A stretch of 64,000 nt of DNA from Bacilli bacterium (GTDB lineage: Bacteria; Bacillota_I; Bacilli_A; RF39; UBA660). The stretch covers positions 1 to 64,000 of the forward strand of contig JAFSFI010000002.1 of NCBI GenBank assembly GCA_017435255.1, in the 5' to 3' direction. Position numbers and translations under genes: made by a program. Positions 29,001-35,266 of this stretch are shown piece after piece; positions within the stretch are counted from its first letter, which is position 1, and every line of letters begins with the position of its first letter. The notes under the pieces are model-generated. The model ran no database searches. It was not told where the DNA came from and saw nothing but the letters and a program-made list of their open reading frames with translations.

Positions 29001-29488
29001 AGGGAAGCGTTGCTAAATTTACCAATACTGGTAAGGTTAATGCAAAAAAAGATTTGGCAAGAATTGCTTTATCTTATCCACACGTATACGTGGCAACAAT
29101 TTCTCTTGGTGCAAATATGCAACAAGCAATAAATGCCTTAAATGAAGCTAAAAATTACAATGGACCATCTATTGTAATCGCATATGCTCCATGTATAGCA
29201 CAAGGTATTTTAAAAGGTATGTCTAACAGTATAGAAGAAGAGAAAAAAGCTACAGGGTCAGGATATTTTCCAATATTTAGATATAATCCAACAACAGAGA
29301 AGTTTTCTTTAGATAGTAAGGCTGATTTTACTAAATATAAAGAATTCTTAGGTGGAGAAAACAGATATAGATCATTAACAAGGACAAATCCTAATGAGTT
29401 TGAAAGGTTATTAGATGATAATTTGGATGATGCTAAAAGAAGATATGAATATTATGAAAAATTAAGCGAATTAAGCAAAAAAGAATAA
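26066..29488 (+). CDS. nifJ: Pyruvate:ferredoxin (flavodoxin) oxidoreductase
   Basis: 1140 residues from ATG 26066, where the family start MKYKIMDGNEA lies; the upstream GTG at 26042 adds non-homologous residues. The enzyme oxidises pyruvate to acetyl-CoA and CO2 and reduces ferredoxin in anaerobic metabolism. Single-chain domain order is intact: domain I with YPITPASPMAEY, domain II, the EKR region, a ferredoxin domain with two 4Fe-4S sites (CIMCNMCSFVCP near 674 and CTGCGLCSNICPG near 729), then the thiamine diphosphate domain with GACAGCGETPY, GGDGWAYDIGFGG and EVYSNTGGQSSKSSPKG. It is slightly shorter than the usual 1170-1200. It is transcribed alone and implies strict anaerobic or fermentative life. 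Confidence 0.96.
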   Translation: MKYKIMDGNEACSYVSYHFSELAGIYPITPASPMAEYIDKWSGEGRKNFFGDTVRVVEMQSEAGAIGLVHGALLNGTLATTYTASQGLLLMIPNMYKIAGELLPCVINVAARSIATHALSIFGDHQDIYATRMTGFAILASSSVQQAHDLTAVSYLSTLKGSVPFVNFFDGFRTSHELQKVELLDMDEVKNLIDKKKLEEFKKKAISNRSVTKGTNQNDDIYFQISEARNKYYDELPNIVNIYMKKISKLTGRDYKPFNYYGSKDATKIIVAMGSVCDTIRETIDTMIEQGEKVGLIEVHLYRPFSSEFLLKVLPKTVEKIAVLDRTKESGSHEPLFLDVATIINKHNPSIKVIGGRYGLASKNTTPYQIKAVYDFLDSEKVFDGFTIGIVDDVTNLSLEDAIIEVKPHDYEMLIYGFGSDGMVSASKDIIKVTGNNAKVYVQGYFEYDSKKSGGITKSHLRFDKSPIRATYYVEKPNLVVCTKDIYLKKLRMFDNLVKDGIFLLNTTHSKEEVLDIISTHDKNIIKEKNIKLYIVDANKIASEVGIPGKINTIMETIIFKISMIIPFNFAISKIKDSLKILFTNKGEDVIKKNTWAVDRALETLELVNTSDIEIKKEKNKSRTLFEILTAKEGNSLKVSELYNYVDGTFEGGGSNLEKRDVAEQLPCYDKENCIMCNMCSFVCPHGVIRPFLLNKEEEESAPTSVKKDLLESKINDELKYTVGTSLPDCTGCGLCSNICPGKKGNKAITMKSTTEIETKANIEKYKYLFNEVKEKKVLNLSTIKGSQFARPKFEFPGACAGCGETPYLKLLSQLFGNELVIANATGCSSIYGGDIPGTSWNVPWANSLFEDNAEFGMGMAVADRIRKEKIREIIEKNVASIPDKYKEIFASYYKRLDYPSSCLLYEVVDDSKISELVEMKEFIKSKSFWIVGGDGWAYDIGFGGLDHVLSTKENVNILVLDTEVYSNTGGQSSKSSPKGSVAKFTNTGKVNAKKDLARIALSYPHVYVATISLGANMQQAINALNEAKNYNGPSIVIAYAPCIAQGILKGMSNSIEEEKKATGSGYFPIFRYNPTTEKFSLDSKADFTKYKEFLGGENRYRSLTRTNPNEFERLLDDNLDDAKRRYEYYEKLSELSKKE

Positions 29489-29547
29489 TAGACTATGGTT
29501 GGTTAAATATTTTAATAAAATTATTAATGGTAGTTAGAGGAGTATAA

Positions 29548-30585
29548 ATGAAAAAACGAGAAGTAAATTATGATTTATTGCGTATACTTGCGGCATTTAT
29601 GGTTGTGTTTTTGCATGTTGCGGCTAGTAAATGGGAATTTTTAAAACCTAATGATAATAGATGGATAATAATGAATATATATGACTGCTTTGTTAGGAGT
29701 GCTGTTCCATTATTCTTTATGATAAGTGGGGCCTTTATGTTGAAAAAAGAAACTAACTTTAAAAAGTTATATACTAAAATTTTATCATTAACAATTATAT
29801 ATTTTGTATGGTCGTGCTTATATGCTATTGATACTATAGGTATTTATAATTTAAAAAATATAACCATTATAGATTTTCTGAAAACAGTTTTGTTGAGTAA
29901 ATATCATTTGTGGTTTATTCCACCACTGATAGGACTATATATATTACAACCTGTTTTATATGCGATAGTTCATTTTGAGGATGGAAAATATATAAAATAT
30001 CTTTTGACAATTTTCTTCTTCTCTGGGATCTTAATACCAACGGTATTACAATTTGTAAATAATAATATAATAAGCTCTTTATTAACTAAGATTCCTGTAG
30101 AACTAATGGGATATTCAAATTATATGATTTTAGGTTATTATTTATATAATAAAAAAGAGTTTAAATTCAAACCACGTTTATTTGTTGTAGGTTTTGTGTT
30201 GACTGTTTTGATTTCGATTGTTATTTGTCAATTTGATGCTCTTAGAACGGGTGTTCCTAGCTCAATTTTATATGGATATTTTATGTTGCCGGTATTTATT
30301 GAAGCGATTTTATTGTTTATCATGTTTAAAAAACTTATTATTAGTAGTAAAGTGTCAAAAAAATTAGGAAAGGTGACCCAGTATTTATCGACTTTAACTT
30401 TGGGAATATATCTTTTCCATCCTTTTATACTTGAACATTTAGATACAGTTTTAAAATTTAATACCCTTTCTTTTAATCCAATTTTCTCTGTACCAATTAT
30501 TACTATGATTGTTATAGTATGTTGCTTATTAGTTAGTGCTATAATGATAAAAATACCAATAATAAGAAAACTTTGGATTTTATAA
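29548..30585 (+). CDS. Acyltransferase family 3 membrane protein
   Basis: 345 residues. It has the family's N-terminal signature VNYDLLRILAAFMVVFLHVAA with the conserved His, and RSAVPLFFMISGAFML in the second helix. About ten transmembrane helices follow, with YHLWFIPPLIGLYILQP and LGIYLFHPFILEHL in the usual places. Such proteins move acyl groups onto surface sugars or peptidoglycan (OatA-like), but there is no SGNH domain here, so it resembles the WecH/YiaH short form. Substrate unknown. GAGGAG precedes the ATG; it is separated from nifJ by 59 bases. Confidence 0.85.
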   Translation: MKKREVNYDLLRILAAFMVVFLHVAASKWEFLKPNDNRWIIMNIYDCFVRSAVPLFFMISGAFMLKKETNFKKLYTKILSLTIIYFVWSCLYAIDTIGIYNLKNITIIDFLKTVLLSKYHLWFIPPLIGLYILQPVLYAIVHFEDGKYIKYLLTIFFFSGILIPTVLQFVNNNIISSLLTKIPVELMGYSNYMILGYYLYNKKEFKFKPRLFVVGFVLTVLISIVICQFDALRTGVPSSILYGYFMLPVFIEAILLFIMFKKLIISSKVSKKLGKVTQYLSTLTLGIYLFHPFILEHLDTVLKFNTLSFNPIFSVPIITMIVIVCCLLVSAIMIKIPIIRKLWIL

Positions 30586-30604
30586 TAAAATTATAATAAA
30601 AAAA

Positions 30605-30743
30605 TAAAAAGTGTTAAAATATTTAACACTTTTTTTATAAAATAAAATAGAGGTTGTCCCCCTGAGAACAACCTCGTAAAAAAGAATAAAAAGGGGTTGG
30701 CTAGTGTGATACTAGCGACCAATTCGCCAATTCCGAATTGGTG
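30605..30743 (-). ncRNA. Candidate small RNA with three hairpins (minus strand)
   Basis: A sigma-A promoter on the minus strand starts a roughly 140-nt unit that ends at the 12-bp terminator hairpin 30607-30633. Read on plus coordinates, the stems are CCAATTCG (30719-30726) with CGAATTGG (30734-30741), GCTAGT (30700-30705) with ACTAGC (30711-30716), and GAGGTTGT (30650-30657) with ACAACCTC (30668-30675). The last hairpin shows a 10-base loop that reads UCUCAGGGGG in the RNA. No start codon follows the promoter. The run of G+C-rich perfect stems in such A+T-rich DNA argues for a functional RNA. Family not recognised. Confidence 0.6.
30607..30637. terminator. Bidirectional terminator, acyltransferase gene and minus-strand small RNA
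   Basis: AAAAGTGTTAAA (30607-30618) pairs over 12 bp with TTTAACACTTTT (30622-30633). T runs flank it on both strands. Confidence 0.85.
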
Positions 30744-30749
30744 ATTCTT

Positions 30750-30778
30750 ATAATAATCGAAAGAGGTATATTTGTCAA
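30750..30778 (-). promoter_or_regulatory. Promoter of the minus-strand small RNA
   Basis: On the minus strand: TTGACA (30778-30773), 17-base spacer, TATTAT (30755-30750). Confidence 0.65.
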
Positions 30779-30816
30779 TCTTTTTTTGAAAAAAGTTAGA
30801 TAATGTCAAAAATAGT

Positions 30817-30844
30817 TCAAATTATCTTTAAAATATGATATAAT
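30817..30844 (+). promoter_or_regulatory. Promoter of recG
   Basis: TTCAAA (30817-30822), 16-base spacer, TATAAT (30839-30844), 21 bases ahead of the recG start codon. Confidence 0.55.
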
Positions 30845-30865
30845 AGCGTCCAAGGAAGTGGTAGT

Positions 30866-32854
30866 ATGGTTAGTTTAAATGAGCTTAAGGGAATTGGTCC
30901 AAAGACCGCTACATTACTTAATAAATTAAACATTTTTAGTGTTGATGATTTAGTAGAACACTATCCTTTTAGATATGATGTTTTACGAAGAAGTGACTTA
31001 AGTATGGTAACCTCTGAGGATAGAGTAATAATAGATGGAAAAGTAGAAAGTGTACCTTTAATTGTTAGATTTAGAGGCGGATTAAATAAACTTAATTTTA
31101 GGTTAGCAACCATAAATGGACCGGTTGGTGTTTCTATATTTAACCGTGCTTTTTTAAAACCTAATTTAGGAATTGGTACTAGTGTTATTGTAATAGGAAA
31201 ATACGATAAACAAAAAAATATTTTATCTGCTACAGATATTAGGTTCGGTAGTCTTTCTAAAGACGATAAAATTGAACCGGTATATCATACTACAAGTGGT
31301 TTAACAACTAAAAATTTAAGCGGATACATAAACAATGCGCTTTTAAAATATGGAAATGATATAACTGATAACATACCAAAAAAATATATGGATTTATATA
31401 ATTTTTCTAATAAAAAAACAGCACTTAATATTGTTCATAATCCGCCAAATTTTGATAAATTAAAAGAAGCTTCAGTAAGACTTAAATATGAAGAATTATT
31501 CGAGTTTATGTTTAAAATTAATTATTTAAAGTTAGAGAACGAAAAGAATCATTTAGGTATTACAAGAGAAGGAAATATTAAGGATATTAATAAATTAATA
31601 AAAAAACTTCCTTTTGAACTTACTGGCGATCAAAAGAATGCTTTAGATGAAGTTATAAGCGACATGAATAGTCAAAAGAGAATGAATAGATTATTACAAG
31701 GTGATGTTGGTTCTGGTAAGACAATAATTGCAATATTAGCCATGTATTATAACAGTTTATGTGGATATCAAAGTGCGCTTATGGCACCTACTGAAATCTT
31801 AGCAACACAACATTATAATAATATTAAAGAAATTCTAAAGGATACTGATGTTAGAATAGAATTATTAACAGGTTCTGTGAATAAAAAAGATAAACAAACA
31901 ATGTACAAAGATTTAAAAGATGGGAATATAGATATAATTGTAGGTACTCATGCTCTTATACAAGATGAGGTAGAATATGCTAATTTAGGTTTAGTAGTAA
32001 CAGATGAACAGCATCGTTTTGGGGTAAACCAAAGAGCAAACTTAAAAAATAAAGGTATTAAACCTGATGTTCTTTATATGAGTGCTACTCCTATTCCTAG
32101 GACATACGCATTAACAATTTATGGAGATATGGATGTTTCTATTATTAAAGAAATGCCTAAAGGCAGAATTCCAGTTAAAACATTTATTAAAAAAGAAAAC
32201 GAAATGAAAGATGTTTTAGAATTAATGTATGAAGAATTAAAAAATAAATATCAAATATATGTAATCGCACCACTAATTGAAGAAAGTGAAAATAGTGATT
32301 TAACTACAGTAACTAACTTAAAAGATAAAATGAATCTAGCTTTTGGAAGTAAGTTTAACATAGATATAGTTCATGGTAAGATGAAACCAGAAGCAAAAGA
32401 GTTAATAATGACTGAGTTTAAGCAAAACAATATCAATATTCTGATAAGTACAACTGTAATAGAAGTTGGTGTAGATGTACCTAATGCAACTATGATGGTT
32501 ATATTTGATGCTAATAGATTTGGACTTTCTACATTACATCAATTAAGAGGAAGAGTAGGTAGAAACAAATTAGAATCTAAGTGCATATTAATTAGTAATA
32601 GTGATACTAAAAGATTAGAAATCATGAGAGATACTCATGATGGATTTATAATAAGTGAAGAAGACTTTAAGTTAAGAGGTTCTGGAGACTTATTTGGGAC
32701 TAAACAAAGCGGTGATATGAGTTTTAAAATTGCTAATTTAAAATCTGATTATAAAATATTAGTACAAGCTAAGAAAGATTCTATGGAATACTTAAAAGAC
32801 AAAGAAAATGATGCATTAAAACAAAAATTAATAGATTCAATTCACACTAGTTAA
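30866..32854 (+). CDS. recG: ATP-dependent DNA helicase RecG
   Basis: 662 residues, the low end of the family. RecG remodels stalled replication forks and branched DNA. The N-terminal wedge domain starts LNELKGIGPKTATLLNKLNI and has the OB-fold; it is followed by helicase motifs: Walker A QGDVGSGKT near 282, APTEILATQHY, TGSVNKKDK, DEQHRFGVNQR (motif II as DEQH), SATPIPRT, and the C-terminal lobe with TTVIEVGVDVPNA and QLRGRVGRN. The TRG-like tail FKLRGSGDLFGTKQSG is present. GGAAGTGGT precedes the ATG. Small-RNA candidates flank the gene on both sides. Confidence 0.96.
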   Translation: MVSLNELKGIGPKTATLLNKLNIFSVDDLVEHYPFRYDVLRRSDLSMVTSEDRVIIDGKVESVPLIVRFRGGLNKLNFRLATINGPVGVSIFNRAFLKPNLGIGTSVIVIGKYDKQKNILSATDIRFGSLSKDDKIEPVYHTTSGLTTKNLSGYINNALLKYGNDITDNIPKKYMDLYNFSNKKTALNIVHNPPNFDKLKEASVRLKYEELFEFMFKINYLKLENEKNHLGITREGNIKDINKLIKKLPFELTGDQKNALDEVISDMNSQKRMNRLLQGDVGSGKTIIAILAMYYNSLCGYQSALMAPTEILATQHYNNIKEILKDTDVRIELLTGSVNKKDKQTMYKDLKDGNIDIIVGTHALIQDEVEYANLGLVVTDEQHRFGVNQRANLKNKGIKPDVLYMSATPIPRTYALTIYGDMDVSIIKEMPKGRIPVKTFIKKENEMKDVLELMYEELKNKYQIYVIAPLIEESENSDLTTVTNLKDKMNLAFGSKFNIDIVHGKMKPEAKELIMTEFKQNNINILISTTVIEVGVDVPNATMMVIFDANRFGLSTLHQLRGRVGRNKLESKCILISNSDTKRLEIMRDTHDGFIISEEDFKLRGSGDLFGTKQSGDMSFKIANLKSDYKILVQAKKDSMEYLKDKENDALKQKLIDSIHTS

Positions 32855-32899
32855 AAAGTGTAAAGAATAAAAAAATACAAATAATATTTTCTAAATCAA

Positions 32900-32928
32900 T
32901 TGACTTTTATCGTAGTAAATATTATTAT
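32900..32928 (+). promoter_or_regulatory. Promoter of the plus-strand small RNA downstream of recG
   Basis: TTGACT (32900-32905), 17-base spacer, TATTAT (32923-32928). Confidence 0.65.
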
Positions 32929-32934
32929 TAAGGT

Positions 32935-33039
32935 GCATGATGATAACATCATGTATGAAGCACACTTACGGTAATATAGTGTGAGTGTGAATTCAACCAA
33001 AACCCCCTGAAGCTAGGTCGAGAGACCTAGCATTTTTTG
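32935..33039 (+). ncRNA. Candidate small RNA downstream of recG (plus strand)
   Basis: About 105 nt with a promoter at one end and an intrinsic terminator at the other. Inside: CATGATG with CATCATG (loop ATAA) closed by GTGC/GCAC; a second stem CACACT/AGTGTG; an apparently single-stranded stretch ending CAACCAAAACCCCCTGAA; then the terminator stem GCTAGGTC (33012-33019), loop GAGA, GACCTAGC (33024-33031) and TTTTTT. No ribosome site with ATG fits. The C-run is a perfect 8-base complement to the loop of the minus-strand small RNA upstream of recG. Not a family I recognise; too multi-hairpin for SRP RNA. Confidence 0.6.
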
Positions 33040-33328
33040 TGTTATGCTATGTAAAGCCAATGTTTATAAGGGTTTATATGATTACAATAAATTAATAAAA
33101 AGGCAAAAATGGATACAAATTTACATACGGTCTTGTATCTAATTTGTATCTAAAAATAAAGAACTACTTGAAGAGAACGAAAAAATTAAATATTTCCATC
33201 TTTTTAATTTCATAATCTGTCCAAACCATAGAGAAGAGAACAAAAAGTGATTTAAGCCTTATAAAATATGGAAATAGTCAAAAGTTAGAACTAATTTAAA
33301 TACAAATTAAAATTTTAATGAAAAATCA
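33040..33328 (+). other. Gene-free stretch with degenerate coding remnants
   Basis: No complete gene. A stretch open without a start codon (about 33147-33250) reads like the end of a coiled-coil protein (KELLEENEKIKYF... ending EENKK stop). Similar GAAGAGAAC-AAAAA words recur at about 33171, 33231 and 34803. The first copy of an 18-bp direct repeat (33111-33128) and an inverted copy of part of it (AATTTGTATC, 33141-33150) are here. It looks like debris from past insertions. Confidence 0.4.
33111..33128 (+). repeat. Direct repeat, left copy
   Basis: GGATACAAATTTACATAC. It matches the copy at 34679-34696 in 17 of 18 positions; the two copies bracket two accessory genes. Confidence 0.6.
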
Positions 33329-33356
33329 TGGTATAATTATATTGGAAGTGTATAAA

Positions 33357-33965
33357 ATGAAGTTTTTTGTTAAATATAAAATATTATTTTTACTGATTAT
33401 ACTATTAAGTCCAATAGTAGTAAATGCACAAAGAGGTTGTTGTTCTCATCATGGTGGAGTAGCTGGTTGTAGTGAGAATGGAAGACAAATATGTAGAGAT
33501 GGTACATTAAGTCCCTCTTGTACGTGTACACCTGCAGTAACGTATATATATGGGTGTACAGACTCAACAGCTAAAAATTATAATTCTAAGGCTAATAAGG
33601 ATAATGGTTCTTGTCAATATTATGTTTATGGTTGTACAGATCCAGAAGCCAAAAATTATAATGATAAAGCAGAAAAAAACGATGACTCTTGTGAATACTA
33701 TGTTTATGGGTGCATGGATAAAGAAGCAAAAAACTATAATATAGATGCTGAAAAAGATGATGGTTCATGTGAATTCTATAAATATGGATGTACAGATAGT
33801 GAAGCAATAAATTATGATGTTATGGCTGAAAAGGATGATAATTCGTGTAAATATCAAAAAGCGATAGAAAAAACATCAGAAGAAGATTCAAGTGGGATAT
33901 TACCAGTTCTTACAATTGGTGGAATAGGTGCAGGTATTTATTATTATAAAAAGAAAAAGAAATAA
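33357..33965 (+). CDS. Secreted or surface-anchored protein with four YGCTD repeats
   Basis: 202 residues from ATG 33357; the earlier ATG at 33318 is excluded because a strong extended -10 box (TGGTATAAT, 33329-33337) lies between. A signal peptide (about 1-26, ending VVNAQ) is followed by RGCCSHHGGVAGC and GRQICRDGTLSPSCTC, a Cys/His motif of small secreted bacterial domains. Then come four repeats of about 24-26 residues of the form YGCTDxxAxNYNxxAxxxDxSC. The C-terminus has a helix (ILPVLTIGGIGAGIYYY) and a Lys tail, so it stays in the membrane. Similar YGCTD repeats occur in many surface proteins; ligand unknown. Confidence 0.7.
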   Translation: MKFFVKYKILFLLIILLSPIVVNAQRGCCSHHGGVAGCSENGRQICRDGTLSPSCTCTPAVTYIYGCTDSTAKNYNSKANKDNGSCQYYVYGCTDPEAKNYNDKAEKNDDSCEYYVYGCMDKEAKNYNIDAEKDDGSCEFYKYGCTDSEAINYDVMAEKDDNSCKYQKAIEKTSEEDSSGILPVLTIGGIGAGIYYYKKKKK

Positions 33966-33986
33966 AATTATAGGAGGTCTAGTTTT

Positions 33987-34675
33987 ATGGAAATAAATTG
34001 GTTTGGATTATTTATAGGAATTTTAATAACATGTTTTAGTTATATGTTAATTCCTGTTATATTAAAAATTAAAAATGGAAGTTATGATGAAAGTAAGGCA
34101 AAAAAATTGCGCTATGGAATTCCATAATAGTTGGTGGAATATATATGATATTAACTATTGAATTGATGGGGACATCAAGTGCGTGGAATGCTGGACCTGC
34201 GTTTTTATACTATGGTATTAATTTTTCATTGTTAAAAAGTAGAAACAAAGAGAAAAAAGAAAAAATAAAAAAAGACAAAGTAGAAAAATTACAAGGACAT
34301 AATAATATTTGGAAAATTATATTAATAGTAGTTGGTATAGTTATAGTTATAGTTGCCATATTTGCAATTATAGGTGGTTTAAGTAATGAATCAGAAGATA
34401 AAAGATTAAGAGCAAGACATATATTGGTAGAAGATTATAAAACTGCTAAAGCAGTTATAGCGTTATTAGAATCAGGAGAAGATTTTTGTGATTTAGTTTT
34501 TGATTATTCAGAAGATACTGCAACAGCAAATGATTGCGGAGATATTGGATATTTTGAAGAAGGGGAAATGGTTATTGAATTTGAGGAAACGGTCAAAAAT
34601 TTAAAATATAATAAATATACCAAACTCCCTGTACGTACTGATTATGGTTATCATATAATAATGAGAATAAAATAA
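33987..34675 (+). CDS. Membrane protein fused to a parvulin-type PPIase, split by a -1 frameshift at A-AAA-AAA
   Basis: AGGAGG at 33972-33977 and ATG 33987 open a frame that reads MEINWFGLFIGILITCFSYM and stops at TAA 34125 after 46 codons. From the A7 tract 34100-34106 the -1 frame carries on as AKKIALWNSIIVGGIYMIL, then AWNAGPAFLYYGIN. This is the natural sequel of a known small two-helix membrane family. In the zero frame the site is gcA-AAA-AAA, a textbook slippery heptamer. Joined, the product is about 229 residues: two helices, a basic linker, a third helix (about 110-130), and a parvulin domain (RARHILVEDYKTAKAVIALL, YGYHIIMRIK). It may be programmed frameshifting, a real mutation or a sequence error. 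Confidence 0.7.
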
Positions 34676-34678
34676 TTT

Positions 34679-34696
34679 GGATACAAATTTAGATAC
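34679..34696 (+). repeat. Direct repeat, right copy
   Basis: GGATACAAATTTAGATAC, one mismatch from 33111-33128, starting 3 bases after the frameshifted gene's stop codon. Confidence 0.6.
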
Positions 34697-34858
34697 TCAA
34701 TTCAATTAATTGAAAAAATATACGATTATTAAGCAAAATAATGCAATAAAAAGGCAAGATTTTGCTTTTTTATTACAAATAATTACAATTTTCTGGGCCC
34801 CCTGAAGAGAACAAAAAACTTGAAAAGATAATTTCGTTCTTTAAGATACGGTAGCTAA

Positions 34859-35074
34859 GGGTGGAGGTATGATTTATTAGAGTTTAAATTAGAATGTATA
34901 GAAACCATACATAATAGTGAAGAAGTTTATTATGTTTATGTAGTTGGTGGAACATTTGGAGCAAAAAGGGATGACAAATATAAAGCTTCAAGTAATAGCT
35001 TATTTTCTAAATTTGATAGAATATATGGGGCTTTTAACAAGAAATATAATAAAGTGCGTAATTTACAAAAATGA
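34859..35074 (+). pseudogene. Start-less ORF remnant
   Basis: A frame open between stops at 34856 and 35072 (TGA) encodes about 70 residues with a natural composition (DLLEFKLECIETIHNSEE, VYYVYVVGGTFGAKRDDKY, FDRIYGAFNKKYNKV) but has no ATG, GTG or TTG near its beginning. An ATG at 34869 in another frame, behind GTGGAGG, stops after three codons. Probably the tail of a decayed gene. Upstream (34798-34851), a short frame reads PEENKKLEKIISFFKIR, similar in style to the remnant near 33170. Confidence 0.35.
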
Positions 35075-35184
35075 TAGTAAATACGAATATTTTTGCATGT
35101 AGAATTACACATTGTAAGTTAATGCTAGAATATTAAACAGTTTGTTTTCCAATTATATAATTGTCGTTTAAGTAAATAAAGTGT

Positions 35185-35211
35185 AAAGGTACAATAATGT
35201 ACCTTTTTTTT
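35185..35211 (+). terminator. Intrinsic terminator without an intact gene in front of it
   Basis: AAAGGTACA, loop ATAA, TGTACCTTT and a T run. It follows the start-less remnant, which suggests that a real gene once ended here. Confidence 0.8.
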
Positions 35212-35266
35212 ATTTACATTCTTATGTGGTTATGGTACCTTTTTTATAGAATACAGGAGTGTTGTT

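Noticed and set aside
30591-30809. 72-codon minus-strand ORF before recG
   Set aside because: It begins upstream of the minus-strand promoter and runs through three perfect hairpins and the terminator; no ribosome site.
33318-33356. Upstream ATG for the YGCTD-repeat protein
   Set aside because: A strong extended -10 box lies between it and the ATG at 33357, which also gives a proper signal peptide.
33550-33807. Long ORFs in other frames inside the YGCTD repeats
   Set aside because: The repeats keep several frames open by their repetitive base pattern; no ribosome sites and His/Tyr- or Lys/Met-biased products.
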